Positions 50,941 through 62,517 of a stretch of DNA of 64,000 nucleotides are shown piece after piece. Source of the DNA: Takakia lepidozioides (taxonomy: Eukaryota > Streptophyta > Takakiopsida > Takakiales > Takakiaceae). The DNA lies in contig CM060733.1 of NCBI GenBank assembly GCA_030704615.1, positions 62,186,001-62,250,000 of the forward strand. The letters run 5' to 3'. The position numbers were made by a program, and so were the translations under genes. Under the pieces are notes generated by a model. The model did no database searches. It saw only the letters and a list, made by a program, of their open reading frames with translations, and had not been told where the DNA came from. The first letter of the stretch is position 1, and each line of letters opens with the position of its first letter.

Positions 50941-51195
50941 CGAGCATCTCTTGTGTGTTCGCGTCTTGCTCGATTCTCCTCAAGGCGGAGTTGATCTTGA
51001 ATCCACCTGCGCATAAGGACTTGATGTCTTCCGTTTAGTGCCTGCCATTTCCCTTAGTCTTGCTCTTGTCGTGAGGAATTGAATCACCAATTCTTGTAGC
51101 AGCAGCAGTATGAAGCACACTGGAACTTGTGTATACAACAATTTCCAGTTTGCGGAAGAGAAAGTGTAGAAGGTCTTTCGGGGTTTAAGTAGGGG
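50941..51195 (+). other. Unassigned stretch before Ty3-C
   Basis: No gene or repeat recognised; probably 3' untranslated or LTR sequence of Ty3-C. Confidence 0.3.
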
Positions 51196-52290
51196 TTATG
51201 TCTTTTGGGTTTTCGTTTCCTCTTCCCGAGAAGTGTCTGTGGAGGTAATTCTGACGAGTTGTCTTTTTGGTTTTAAAGCGTAGTTAGCTTTAATTGCCCG
51301 TCTGGCGCTTACCAAGAAGCACTTAGCTTCTGGTAACGGTTGTGGATGAATTCCATCCATTATTTGGATGATTTTGCCTTTCTTTCTTCGGTGTTTTCTT
51401 CCTGGTTCATCCTGGTCTTGGATGACAGTCGTTGATAATGGTCTGGATGAGCTTGCTTGGGGTTCATCCGTCTTGGATGAACTAGGTAAATGATCGTTTT
51501 TAGATGTGACGCGTGTGTGCAATATTTGCACATTGGCTTAATTGTTTTACCCTTATTGTCAGCCGTCTTTTGACAATCCGTTGGATTGCGCCATCGTTCT
51601 CGCTCCATCTGATGAGTATTAGATTGTGATGTACTGTTGTCATGGTCAGTGAATTCATCTGGTTCGTTCATCTCACGATGAGTGACTCGTTGGCTGCTAC
51701 GTATTCATTCACGGTTCTGTAGGGCATCTGTGATGGCCACGGCTCTCCATACGGTATACGTGGTGGTAGTGCCGACATCCAAATTAGTGGTGGTCTAAAC
51801 GTAGCGGTGCCCTGAACTCGTACTGCCACCTGTCTTAGTACATGCCGATTCATCGTGTCGTGATGAATGTAGTATGCACTTGCGATTTCCCGTTCTTCAT
51901 CTGCGGTTTGGTCTTCCTCGTTGGCGTATAAGTCATGTATGAGGGCTCTGTCATGCATCCCTTTGTAGCCTTTTAACTTGTTGATATTTATTCGTCCCAC
52001 TAACTCTTGTTCCAAGGTCTGCAAATCGATAGTTCCACTGTCATGTATCTTTTTGATTTGAAACGGTCCCATCCATGACATTTTCAATTTGCCTCCCAGT
52101 TTGATCTTTTTGATCTTTGGTAGCCATAAGACAATTTCTCCATCTTGGAAAGTTTTTACTTTCCATTCTGATACTCTCTTTTTCCGCTGCTCTTGAATTC
52201 GTGCCATATTATCTGCAGCATCTGTTCGAACTTCTTCCAAGTGGAACAATTCATGTTCCCTGACTCGTAGTGATTCCTCTAAACCCCATC
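51196..52290 (-). pseudogene. Ty3-C integrase C-terminal region and tail
   Basis: Minus strand: RESLRVREHELFHLEEVRTD region, RIQEQRKKRVSEWKVKTFQD, GEIVLWLPKIKK, KMSWMGPFQIKKIHDSG, NKLKGYKGMHDRALIHDL. This aligns with the integrase C-terminus of Ty3-1 (4,960-5,300), with the GPY/F-type motif GPF, but with many substitutions, so it is a separate Ty3 lineage. The frame ends at 51,668; further minus-strand frames to 51,196 (Lys/Gln/Arg-rich) are unrecognised. The catalytic core is cut off at about 52,270. Confidence 0.65.
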
Positions 52291-52356
52291 ATTTCATGAG
52301 TCGAGGTTCTTGATGTGGGTACCATACACTCAATCGATAGTAGTGCCTCTGCTCTA

Positions 52357-52856
52357 NNNNNNNNNNNNNNNNNNNNNNNNNNNNNNNNNNNNNNNNNNNN
52401 NNNNNNNNNNNNNNNNNNNNNNNNNNNNNNNNNNNNNNNNNNNNNNNNNNNNNNNNNNNNNNNNNNNNNNNNNNNNNNNNNNNNNNNNNNNNNNNNNNNN
52501 NNNNNNNNNNNNNNNNNNNNNNNNNNNNNNNNNNNNNNNNNNNNNNNNNNNNNNNNNNNNNNNNNNNNNNNNNNNNNNNNNNNNNNNNNNNNNNNNNNNN
52601 NNNNNNNNNNNNNNNNNNNNNNNNNNNNNNNNNNNNNNNNNNNNNNNNNNNNNNNNNNNNNNNNNNNNNNNNNNNNNNNNNNNNNNNNNNNNNNNNNNNN
52701 NNNNNNNNNNNNNNNNNNNNNNNNNNNNNNNNNNNNNNNNNNNNNNNNNNNNNNNNNNNNNNNNNNNNNNNNNNNNNNNNNNNNNNNNNNNNNNNNNNNN
52801 NNNNNNNNNNNNNNNNNNNNNNNNNNNNNNNNNNNNNNNNNNNNNNNNNNNNNNNN
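52357..52856. other. Assembly gap, 500 N
   Basis: Exactly 500 unknown bases: probably a fixed-length placeholder between contigs. The right side begins within a 53-bp palindrome array and the left side ends in unrelated sequence, so order and distance across the gap are unproven. Confidence 0.98.
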
Positions 52857-52879
52857 CACCTCCCAACATTCCAGAACGG

Positions 52880-53775
52880 AATGTATTAGATTCAAAAGGG
52901 AAATGCGGCACCGCATTTCCGTTCTGATGAAATATCCTGAAACATCGGAACTGAAATGCGGTACCGCATTTCCGTCGGAGTCGCACCTTCCGACATTCCA
53001 AAACGGAAATGCGGCGCCGCATTTCCGTTTTGTATGTGAGGCATGGAGCTGTGGAACGAAAATGCGGCACAGCATTTCCGCCAGCGTCAGACGTTAATAC
53101 TCTACAGAACGGAAATGCGGTACTGCATTTCCGTTCTGACTGAAAATCGTGCGCAACGGGAACAGAAATGCGGCACCGCATTTCCGTCCGAGTCGCACCT
53201 TCCGACATTCTAGAACGGAAATGCGGCGCCGCATTTCCGTTTTGTATATGGGGCCTGGAGCTGTGCTACGGAAATGTGTTGCCGCATTTCCATCCATGTG
53301 AGACCTTCAAACTTTCCAGACCGGAAATGCGGCACCGCATTTCTGTCCAGGTGAGACCTCTATACTTTCCCGAACGGAAATGTGGCACGACATTTCCATT
53401 CATCAACTAACGTATGTGAAGGTGGAACGGAAATGCGGTATCGCATTTCCGTTCACATTGAAAATCATGAAGCACGGGAACTGAAATGTTGTGCCTCATT
53501 CCCGTCCGAATCGCACCTTTCGACATTCCAGAACGGAAATGCGGCGCCGCATTTCCCTTTTGAATCTCATACATGGAGCTGTGGGACGGAAATGCGGCAC
53601 CGTATTTCCGTTCAACAACTAAGGTATGTGAAGGTGGAACGGAAATGCGGTGCCGCATTTTCTTCCAACAAGTACGGATGTGTAGCTTCGTGATGGTACT
53701 TAACGGAAATGCGGCGCCGCATTCGCATTTTCGCTCCAACTCATCAGACGCTGGGACGGAAATGCCTTGAAATGT
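52880..53775 (-). repeat. 53-bp palindrome array, MULE-A3 part
   Basis: Family A palindromes with the same five spacer types as 20,296-21,100, inverted. Cut at 52,857 by the gap. The first unit (52,877-52,896) carries a deletion-like joint (AACGGAATGTATTAGATTC). Confidence 0.9.
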
Positions 53776-54075
53776 GAACACGTGGAGCAACGGAATTGCT
53801 GCACATGTCGGCACTCTATCTGACTGAAGGGGCATGAGGCGGCGCGGCCTGACCGTTGGATAATGATGTTTGTTTTTCGGACGGCAGGCGTACCCTGAAC
53901 GATTCGAATTTCGTAATGACGCAAAGTCCACGAGGAGACACTTTCGTCCAACCCTTTCGAACCCAAGTGGTGCATCACCGCCGTTTCATCTACTTTTGTC
54001 GTGTCTCCTCAGTCACCCCTCTCGCGCCCTTTCCATCTGCACTCTTTGCCCCTTTTCCCTCTCTCTGTTCTTCTT
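53776..54075 (+). promoter_or_regulatory. Upstream region of the cargo gene
   Basis: Lies between the palindrome array and the first ATG (54,076). It has a CT-rich stretch (CCTCTCGCGCCC to CCCTCTCTCTG, 54,015-54,070), common in plant 5' untranslated regions. No TATA box identified with confidence. Low confidence that this is the promoter; the assignment rests on position. Confidence 0.35.
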
Positions 54076-57000
54076 ATGCTTGAACCTGAGAGGGGGGGAG
54101 TTCGTGCACCATACAGGAGACCTCGTCGCAAGCTCCGGAAATTATACTTCGGACGTAGGCCAATGCCGAAGGGGAGGAAGCAGATGCGTCTACAGGAGGA
54201 GATTGCCATCTCCGAGCAGCAGGCCACTCAGGCAACCCAGCCACCAGTGAGAGCTCCATGCGATCGGGCTGCGCGCAGCTGATCGAGCACCGAACCCCCC
54301 ATTTTGCTTCTGTAATTCTTAGACTGAATCCTAGGAGACTTGAATGCAGAACATGTTTGCATGCCTAACAGGAAAGGTGGACGTGCTGGAGGGATCGCAG
54401 GAATCCGAAGAGCCGCAGGAAGAGTCTCGAGGAGCTAGCTGCAGCACGTACACCCACCCGATCCCCGAGCGCGGGTATTCCTGCTGGGCCTAGCCCTGTG
54501 CGATTCAAAGACGCGTCTTCGAAGGGCAAGTTCAAAGCCCCAGAGATCGACTCGCGTTCTTCGGTCATGGAGAATCGCCAGCAGGGGTCGGGCCCTTCTC
54601 CAGCAAAGTCGAAGAATAAGCAGCCCGTCCCTCTACTGGCTTCTGAACCGGCTCAGGCCGATTCACCCCCCCCAACGCGAATGAAGCAGCAGGGTAGAAG
54701 ACAGATTCAATTGCAGCAGACACCTTCACCTGCAAGGATGAGGAAGCAGAAGGCAATCAGGGCGACGGGCGAACAATCTCCCGCAAAACCGCTTCCACGA
54801 GCTGAAGCTCAGTTCCTGGAGGATTTCCCGCCTGCAGATGTTGGGGCCGACTCTGCTGCAGCGAAGGCAATGGGATCGACCGTTGATCTCGATTTGGTAC
54901 CGGAGGAGGGTGCTGCCGCTCAACGTTCGCAGCAAGACCTCACCACCGATGAGCAAGCAGGCCCGGAGGAGGCCTCTGCAATGGCAGAATTGCCCGCAGA
55001 CAGGCCCCAGAGTGCAGCTCCAGTTGAGGATGCTCCAGCTGCTCAGCCACTACCGGCACCTACAGACATGTCTCCGGAGGATTTCAAAAGTGCAGCCGAT
55101 AAAATGTTGGAGGAGACACACAGTAGCATTGGCAGAGTTCTGGGCAGCAGGGTATTCCAGCGGACTCTTCGAATCCCACTCTGTCGCATGGTCTCCCTTC
55201 CCATCGTCAGGCAGGCCCTTCCCGGAGATGTGGATAAGCTCAAGTTCGCATTTCGAGAAGGGTACCGTCTGGGATCGGCAGCGTTTTACGTTTCCATTGA
55301 GAATGAGGACGGCGAAACTCGTGGACCCACTGCCGATGAATTGTCAACGTGGGATACCCACTGGCACACTCGCAACCACGAATTCGAGGCGACGCTGAAG
55401 GGTGATCCAGACTTCGGCCATATGTTGGGTAAAATGTTCTTTGTGTGGGACGGGAATCACCGACTTCTCGCCTGGTGGGAGTACATCAAGCAGAACCATG
55501 CCAAGCACATTGGCTGGCATTACATGGTGGAGTGTGTCATCCTGAAGGTGAAGGCGGCAGACTCCTCCCTGCTCAAGAATGCCATGGCGGACCTCAACTC
55601 GTAAGATACTCATACCCTCCCTAGCACGTTCGAAATGCGGTGCCGCATTTCGGTTTCCATTCTGGTTTGTTTTCGTGCTTCCGTGTACTGAACTGGAGTG
55701 TGTGCCTTGCAGGGTCACTGAGAATGCGTACGTGCATACCCACATGGCACATATGCTGTACAGGGTGAGGAAAACTGGTCTCACTGATCCGCAGATGTTT
55801 GCGGAAATGCTGGAGCCCGAGCTCATTCAGAAAGCCGTTGCAAAAACAGACCGGACATGGTATCGTCTCACTATGGATGGAATGGTGGAGGTGATATACG
55901 AAGTAAGTCGTCCTCCCATTTCCCTCTGCTCATCCTCCCTCAATTTTCAGTAATGTTTCCACATGAATCGAATGTAACGCTTCTGCATGTTTTTGTTGGC
56001 AGTCAAACATCAAGCTGGATTTGGCCCATGCCAAACGCTTCTTTGTGGAAAGTGAGGGGCAGGTCAAAACGTTGCAGTCATTGACTGAGCACTTGAAAGA
56101 AGCCGGTGTCAAGTCCAGAACCAAATACAAGTCAAAGCTTGTGAAGCTGGTGGCAATTGCAGATCCGGCACTTGGAAAGGACTTCATCCCCGAGATTGCA
56201 AAACACTATTCTCGGGCCATGCAGCCGACCATGCAATTGGAGAAACTGCATCACCTCTCAACGGCATGTGTGGAGGCGAAAGAGAAGGTGAGGTTTCAAT
56301 GCACTGAAGTTCCTTCCTAGCAATAGCCACTCTCTTCCAGCTCCTGACATTGGATCGGAAATGGCAGACACGGTGGCTGTCGATCTGGAATGCATCCGAG
56401 AGCATAAGGACAATGTGGTCTTTTCCACTCAAAGTTTCCGACCCTGCAGTGGATGTGTGGCTCAACCGTATGACTTGGTGGTTCCAGGTAATTCAAGATA
56501 CTTCCCCAGATTTGCTTTTCTGACATGAATTCCCTGAACTGCTACGTGACAATGCATTTGGGAATCGCAGGTAATGTCGAATGCGAAGGAGCAAGTCGTA
56601 ATGCACACAAATTCGTTCGGCTTGTACGTCAAATGGGATGGAACACAGACATTGGAAGACTACGTGACACGTTTCAGATGTGCGTACAAGGACAACCTTT
56701 TCACCAGAGAGCTACAGACAGCAAGAAGGAGCGTGGAGTTTACACATCAGGAGGGAGCGGGGAAAGCTGCAATGCGAATTGTTTACAGGTGAAGCACAGC
56801 TGCCCTTGTATGCGAAGCCTGGTTACGAGGTTTGTCTCGGAAATGCGGCACCGCATTCGCATTTTATGTTTTTGGTGGCACTCTGCGAGTAGGTTGGTCT
56901 CAACTTTTGCTCACGCATGCTGACTGCCTTGCAGGTATATGAAATACGTGCTCCTTCAGACAGGGGCCCTGGCTCAAGAGCCCCCGTTCTTCATGGCTTG

Positions 57001-59287
57001 GACCGTGGCGGGCCCAAGCTGTGTCTACACACCCGAGATGCAGAAACAATGGCATCCCGCGCATCTCGTTGGATGCCCGTGGTACCTGGACATGTCTGGC
57101 GGTATTGTTGACGAGTCTGAGAAAGATCTGCACGCCTTGGCAGAAGAGAAGAGAAAGGAAAGACGTGTCCCTGCTTGGCCAAAGTCGGCAAAGGAATCTG
57201 CTGCTCTGGAAGAATCCAGAAAGGCAGCTGAGATGGCACAAAAGACGGTGGATGCAGCTGTGCAGGCCCAACAGAAGGGGTCGAAGAAGAGGACTCGCCA
57301 GCAAGGAGCAGCTGTTGTGACACCCGCCAAAACGAAGAAGCAGAAACAGCCTGTTCAGGAAGAGGGTGAGGAAGAGGACTCCGATGGAGACTTTGCAACC
57401 AGCCCACCCCCCCAAACGCAGGCTGCCTCCCCTGTGCCCACCGTTGTCACGAGAGGCACGAGAACTGGCTCGGCAAAGAAGGCACTCTTCAACCCCCCAA
57501 GGGGGCACCCTTTCGAGCCGGTGGAAATGAAGAGGCCGAAAGTGGCTCCCGAAACAGTAGTCCAGTGTGTAAATGAGAGTTTCTTGGCGGCTTTGGATGG
57601 ACGGGCAGCCAAGTTGGCATACATGAAGACCATGGAGGGTCTGAAGGGCAGAGCACTGAAGAAGGCGACTGCCGAAGAGCCTTCCGACACCCCAGGATTT
57701 CAGAATATGGTCTCGTTCTTTGAGAGGGTGTGTGCAGACAAGGATTGTAGGAGGGGCGGAAATGCCACCGAGTGGTCTTGCGATATGATCATCTTGGATA
57801 TTCCGGACGGAGAGCCTGTGGAAGGACTCCAAGCTTTGCCATCTTGGAACAGGTACTCGGAGGACTTTTGGAAGAAAGGATTCGGGCTTGCCCGCATGGT
57901 GTTGGACGACAGAGGCTGTGTGGTTGTCCTGGCGAGCAGAGGAAAAAACACTCAGACAGGAATTGCGAAGTGGACCCGCAAGAGCGCCGTCCCGATTCTG
58001 AAAAAGAAGTGGACGTGCATCAACACACTGGGCCTTCGGTCGGAAGGGAAGAAGGTGATTACGACACTGGCACTCGTCCATTCATTTGCTTGGGTGTTTT
58101 CAAATGCGGTGCCGCATTCGGTTTCTAATCGTTTTCCCCCTGTGTATGCAGACGAAGCAGTTCGATGCATACTGCTTTGTGAAGGAGAACTCCACCTTTG
58201 CTTTCCGGAAGGAGGGAGGAAAGGTTGACCCGAACTGCGACCCACTCGATTACGACGTTCTGTTCAACAACATTCCCAAGGAACTTCTCCCTCATAGCCT
58301 CACTTCAACGGAACCCCTGCGGTACTCACGGACTCGGAGCCCTGCCTTCATTCAGACAATTATGGAGACATGCACAGACGTGGAGGGCACAGTGCTCGAC
58401 CTCATCTATGGGACAGGTATGCAGAATCTTGATCTATGCTGTTCTGCAAATTCTCGTTAGGATGTAGTTCGCAACATCTGAAGCGCCATGTGGTAATGTG
58501 TGGATGGCATTGTAACAGGTGCCTCAATGTGGGCTGGGCGGTTTTCCGACCGGCACCTCTTTGCCTACGAGGAGGATTCATCCGTGTGGGGATCCCATCT
58601 GGAAGGGCTGCAACGGAATGTTAAGGCTCCCGACAGAGCGGAAGTCTCCTCGGATTCGTCGGAGTCCGAGGAAGACACAGTGGACATTGATGCGGAGGAA
58701 ACCCGGAATACGAGTGAGTGCAAACATTGTAAGTTTGCAAAGCCTTCTGGGTCATTTATGTCAAACGAATTTCCCGACTGTGGTTCTCATTAGTCTCGTT
58801 GATGATTGTCATGTGCAGGATTGCAGGGTCCGAGTCGAAACATGTAGGGCCTACACTTCCTGCCAGGAAGAATGTCCCGTTCTTTGCGAGGGCCGACTTC
58901 ATGACGAGCCCGGTGAGGGACTACTCCCTTCCTAGTTATGCAGCTAAACTCGCAAATACAGCGATTAGAAGAAGTGAGAATCCCAGTAAAGTAGAGCAGA
59001 TTTTGGAGAGGGCTAGGGAGGACAGAAGGATAAGGAAAGAGTTGGCAGCAGCTCAGATAGGTAGACGGGTACGAAAGTACATATGTGATTCAGCGGATGA
59101 GAGCGACGCAGACAGGGAGGAAGACGACCCAACGGAGGTGAGATGGACAGTTCCGCAAGGGGAAGATGGGATTTTTGAAAGCCTGGCCATCGAGCAGTCC
59201 GCTGGAGATGAGAAAGGCACTGAGGGGGTGGAGGCGGAGCAGGACAGTCTAGAACAGGATGAGGATTCGGATGATTTTCAAGATTAA
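54076..59287 (+). pseudogene. ParB-like / beta-class DNA methyltransferase-like gene, 10 exons
   Basis: Exons with GT-AG borders and matching phases: 54,076-54,246; 54,350-55,600; 55,713-55,902; 56,003-56,287; 56,341-56,487; 56,571-56,788; 56,935-58,054; 58,152-58,416; 58,519-58,713; 58,819-59,287; about 1,435 residues. After a basic start (RRPRRKLRKLYFGRRP) and an Ala/Pro/Gln/acidic linker, exon 2 has a ParB/sulfiredoxin-like segment with FFVWDGNHRLLAWWEY (residue ~423). Exons 3-6 are helical. Exon 7 has a Lys-rich linker, then MIILDIPDGEPV (~1,040, place of DPPY) and GLARMVLDDRGCVVVLA; exons 8-9 have SPAFIQTIMETC and VLDLIYGTG (SAM loop) with ASMWAGRFSDRHLFAYEED. Motif IV before motif I is the beta-class order. 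The tail is acidic. One-base changes near 54,427 (insertion) and 58,699 (loss) break this copy. Catalysis is doubtful because DPPY is DIPD. Confidence 0.65.
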
Positions 59288-59419
59288 TAGAATTTTAATG
59301 AAGTCTCTGTAAATGTAAATTCTCTTCCAGAGTATATAAAGGAAATTTTGCCAGACATTCGTGACCCCTCTCCAGTGTGCATTCCAGCCACACAATCGCC
59401 CAACCACGACGCTCCCAAA

Positions 59420-60130
59420 ATCAGAAATGGGGCACCGCATTTCCAAAATTTTGGCAACTCTAAGAACCTCTTTTGGAAATGCGGCACCGCATTTCCAAAA
59501 CAAGGGAGGGACTAAATTTTCCATTTCAATGTTGGCATAGTAAAAAGTAATCGGCCGATTGGAAATGCGGTGCCGCATTTCCAAAATTTCCTTTGTCCAC
59601 GCGCCAGTTTTGGCCTCTCCCGCTCATTGCATGGATGCCACCACGCTTACAGAGGTCGAACAAGGAGGTCGAACAAGGAGGTCGAGATGGCGGAATTGAA
59701 AATGCGGTGCCGCATTTCAGTATTGGGGATGGTCGTTGTTCGAACTGCAGGCCCATCAGCAAAAATTGGCACCGCATTCCATTGTAAAAAAAAGTCGATG
59801 ACGGACATGGAAATGCGGCGCCGCATTTCCAGAACGGACATTGCAATTTGTCCATTTGCAGACCCTCTCACGGAAATGCGGTAACGCATTCCATCGCGCC
59901 GGTCGGAAATGTCACACTTTTCGAAGTGTTGTACGGAAATGCGGCACCGCATTCCCTTGTCCAAAAAGAAGTTTCCATTGCCAAGCTGGAAATGCGTCGC
60001 CGCATTTGCAATGCCAACCTCGTTTTCTGTCCAATTTATAGACCCGTGTTGGTATTTCGTGTACCTGGACGGAAATAATGCACCGCATTTCCTTGTCCCA
60101 CATGGAAATGCGGTGCCGCATTTCGATGCC
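59420..60130 (-). repeat. Scattered palindromes, MULE-A3 copy
   Basis: Inverted counterpart of 13,790-14,530, about 10 family A palindromes at irregular steps between the 3' ends of the cargo gene and P2. Some are degraded (59,697-59,718 has GAAAATGCGG). Confidence 0.8.
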
Positions 60131-60380
60131 GACATGGCGTTACTCTGGTATATTCTTGACACATGACTCACATACCGGTTACTCTGCTATATTCATCCGG
60201 ACAGACACATTGTAGAAATGAGACATCAAATTGTAAACAGTGGGCCAATTCCGAGAGTTATTCAACAGAATGAAACACAATCATAAAGAAGTGAGGTACG
60301 ATGGGTTTATTGATCGGACACGATGTCTCACATTTACTAACTGCAGACAAAACTAAGCCCTTCCTCCTTCTACATGGGCT

Positions 60381-61082
60381 TCACCAAGTCGACGGAACTT
60401 CGATACCCCTCAAAACAAGCTCATCACTGCTGCGGCACCTCGAGGTAAACTGCAATTCGGTCGTTCTGCTGCCCTTGCTGGAGCCGACGACAATGTCATG
60501 TCCATCAATGATACCACCATCATACATTGACAATGTCACTGTGGGCCTCATGTGCCCGTGCGATTCGTCTTCGCAACTCAGCCGAATGTCTCCATACACT
60601 GGAAGAGCGGAGTGATCTGCACGTATATAGTTTTCCCCGGTGCCGTCCTCCCTGGTCCACTGGCAGCAGTTCCAGCGCCAAAGCGAGGCCGTGCGTGATC
60701 TGTCCGGCATCCCTTTCCAGCTTGGTATATCGAGGTCAACAATTTTCAGGACCCACGGACCGCATTGACCCTCGCCCTCACCTCGCTCAAAGCGGTAATA
60801 GCCCTCCAGATACTCCATTGCGCGCAAAGACTCTTGCTTGATTCCAGCAGCGTCTGTGAAAACAGAGAGCCAGACAATGATGTCTCCTGATTCTGGTTTG
60901 AACATAGCATAATCGTGGCCATGATAAGGGCAGTCGGCTGGATTTCGGCGGCACGGCATCCTTGAAAAAGAGTAGCGGAGTACGCTCAATGACAGCAGCT
61001 CCCGGATGGAGGAGGTGCAGCGCGGTGGCTGGAAAAAGTTCAAGCTAACGCTGCAATTCCTCACAAACACTCCAGGGCACAT
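60381..61082 (-). CDS. MULE-A cargo protein P2 (unknown, 233 aa), intact copy
   Basis: Open frame from ATG 61,082 to the stop at 60,381, the only complete P2 in the window. Not recognised. The sequence is rich in Cys, Trp and short beta-like strands: MPCRRNPADCPYHGHDYAMF, SGDIIVWLSVF, YRFERGEGEG, WRWNCCQWTRED, YGDIRLSC, DGGIIDGHDIVV. No signal peptide or membrane helix. It is paralogous to P1 (61,243-62,054), from which it diverges across about 160 bp. P2 ends toward the scattered palindromes and the cargo gene. The start is the first Met; the residues before FQPPRC are not conserved in MULE-A2 because that copy is cut. A role with the transposase or cargo protein is possible but unproven. 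Confidence 0.65.
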   Translation of the reverse strand: MCPGVFVRNCSVSLNFFQPPRCTSSIRELLSLSVLRYSFSRMPCRRNPADCPYHGHDYAMFKPESGDIIVWLSVFTDAAGIKQESLRAMEYLEGYYRFERGEGEGQCGPWVLKIVDLDIPSWKGMPDRSRTASLWRWNCCQWTREDGTGENYIRADHSALPVYGDIRLSCEDESHGHMRPTVTLSMYDGGIIDGHDIVVGSSKGSRTTELQFTSRCRSSDELVLRGIEVPSTW

Positions 61083-61242
61083 TTAAATTTCCCCCCTACA
61101 AGATCCTGGACCGATGAAGATTGGCTGCTTCATGAATGTAGCCGTTTCAGTTTCCTACCCTGCAATGCAAACTATGGGCACTCACTGCCAGGTGGGCCGA
61201 TAGCCACTGGACACGACGAAGTCCATCCCCTCTTCGATGTAA

Positions 61243-62054
61243 ATGCGGCGCCGAATTTCCATCCGGGGGGATGGACTTCGGTGGCAGATCTCAAACTATA
61301 ACTTCTTGATGAGAAAGATGTATGGGTTCATCCACCTCCGTCGGTGGGTACGTGGGACCCAGATGCTCCATTATTGGAGGCCGGACTGCTCTTCCGCTTC
61401 GCATCATTTCCAAAATCTAAGGGCTTCGTAGCTGTCCGCAAGGTCATTGTCATCTGCATCCAAGTCGTCCTCAGGTCCTCCTTTGCAAGGATGCCGTGCT
61501 TCCGGAACCGGGACGACTGCCCATTTGGAGGCATCGATTATGCAATGTATTCGGCCACATCAGGAGACATTGTTATCTGGTACACAGATTACACAGAAGA
61601 TACTGGTTCGATTGTGGAAACATTGGTGGCTTTTGAGTATATCGTAGGCCACTACGCCTTCGAGCGGGGTGACGATCTTGGTCTGAGGAGTCCGTGGCTC
61701 CTGCGCATCCTTGATTCCGATTTTCCCAGCTACGACGGTCACCCATGCAGAAGAAGGCGCACTGCTATGCTGTTGCGGTGGCACTGCTGCCACTGGACGT
61801 GGGTGGACTCCATCGGAGAGACCTATTCTCCTGAAGGAGTGCGCTCCTCTTCTCCATTGTATGGGGACATTCGCATTGGTGTGGACGACGAAAACGTGAA
61901 GATTTCCATATTCGATGGTGGTATGATTGAAGGGCAGGACATTGTGGTGAACATCAGTAGGGGCGGTACAACGGCTGCAATAGACTTTACCTGGAGGAGC
62001 CCCATGACTCATGAGCTAGTTCTGAGAGCAGTCGAAGTCCCATTGACAACGTGA
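61243..62054 (+). pseudogene. P1 of MULE-A3, frameshifted
   Basis: Copy of P1 (11,847-12,683 inverted). The first frame from 61,243 (RRRISIRGDGLRWQISNYNF) shifts at about 61,335, where roughly 20 bp corresponding to CACCAGCGGTGGATG-like DNA of MULE-A1 are missing; from 61,344 the main frame continues to 62,054 with SGDIVIWYTDY, YAFERGDD, HCCHWTWVD and DGGMIEGQDIVV. There is an added codon near 61,450 (VIVICIQ against VIGIQ). Confidence 0.65.
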
Positions 62055-62429
62055 CTTGTATTCAGTAGGCACATGGCTCAAGATTTGATGGCACAATCAG
62101 CACAGTAGACGTGCTTCAAATGCAATTCATGTGGATCAATAAAAACCTCATTGTGCCCTCTTTTTATTCTATTCTGTGTCCATCGTTCCGAGAATGCGTC
62201 ATTGCTCATTTCGTTTGGGATTGGGAGTGGGGGTGGATTTCGCAAGTGGCTGGTAGGCTGAAATGGGCCCCCATTGTACAGAGCAGTACCACCCTACCAT
62301 TCGCGAAACATTGCCTTTCAATATATAATTCTAAATAACATTGCCGAACCTCCTTCATCGGGAGGTCCTTCTCCCCCTATGACCGTGGCACCCTAAACCC
62401 TATTCCCGCGGACACTCATTTCCGGAAAA
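62055..62429 (-). other. MULE-A3 left subterminal region without gene
   Basis: Inverted match to 11,471-11,846; holds the polyadenylation area of P1 (CAATAAAAACC at 62,138). Nothing else seen. Confidence 0.5.
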
Positions 62430-62517
62430 TAGTGCTGCTCATGTTTTTTTCCACACTTACGACTCTGCTCATGGCTCATGCCGCTCATGGCTCATGGCTC
62501 ATGAAATAGTAGCCCCC
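62430..62517 (-). repeat. Left (GGGGGC) terminal repeat of MULE-A3
   Basis: Reverse complement reads GGGGGCTACTATTTCATGAG then CATGAGC repeats. One base (A for G at position 8) differs from MULE-A1. Confidence 0.85.

Larger units (their letters stand above)
52857..62517 (-). mobile_element. MULE-A3: left two thirds of a MULE-A element
   Basis: Minus-strand copy of 11,384 to about 21,100. From the GGGGGC end at 62,517 downward: P1, P2, scattered palindromes, cargo gene, part of the 53-bp array, then the gap. The transposase would lie in or beyond the gap. The outer flank is Ty3-B RT; the adjoining 9 bases GATTCGGGC have no partner in the window. Confidence 0.85.
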
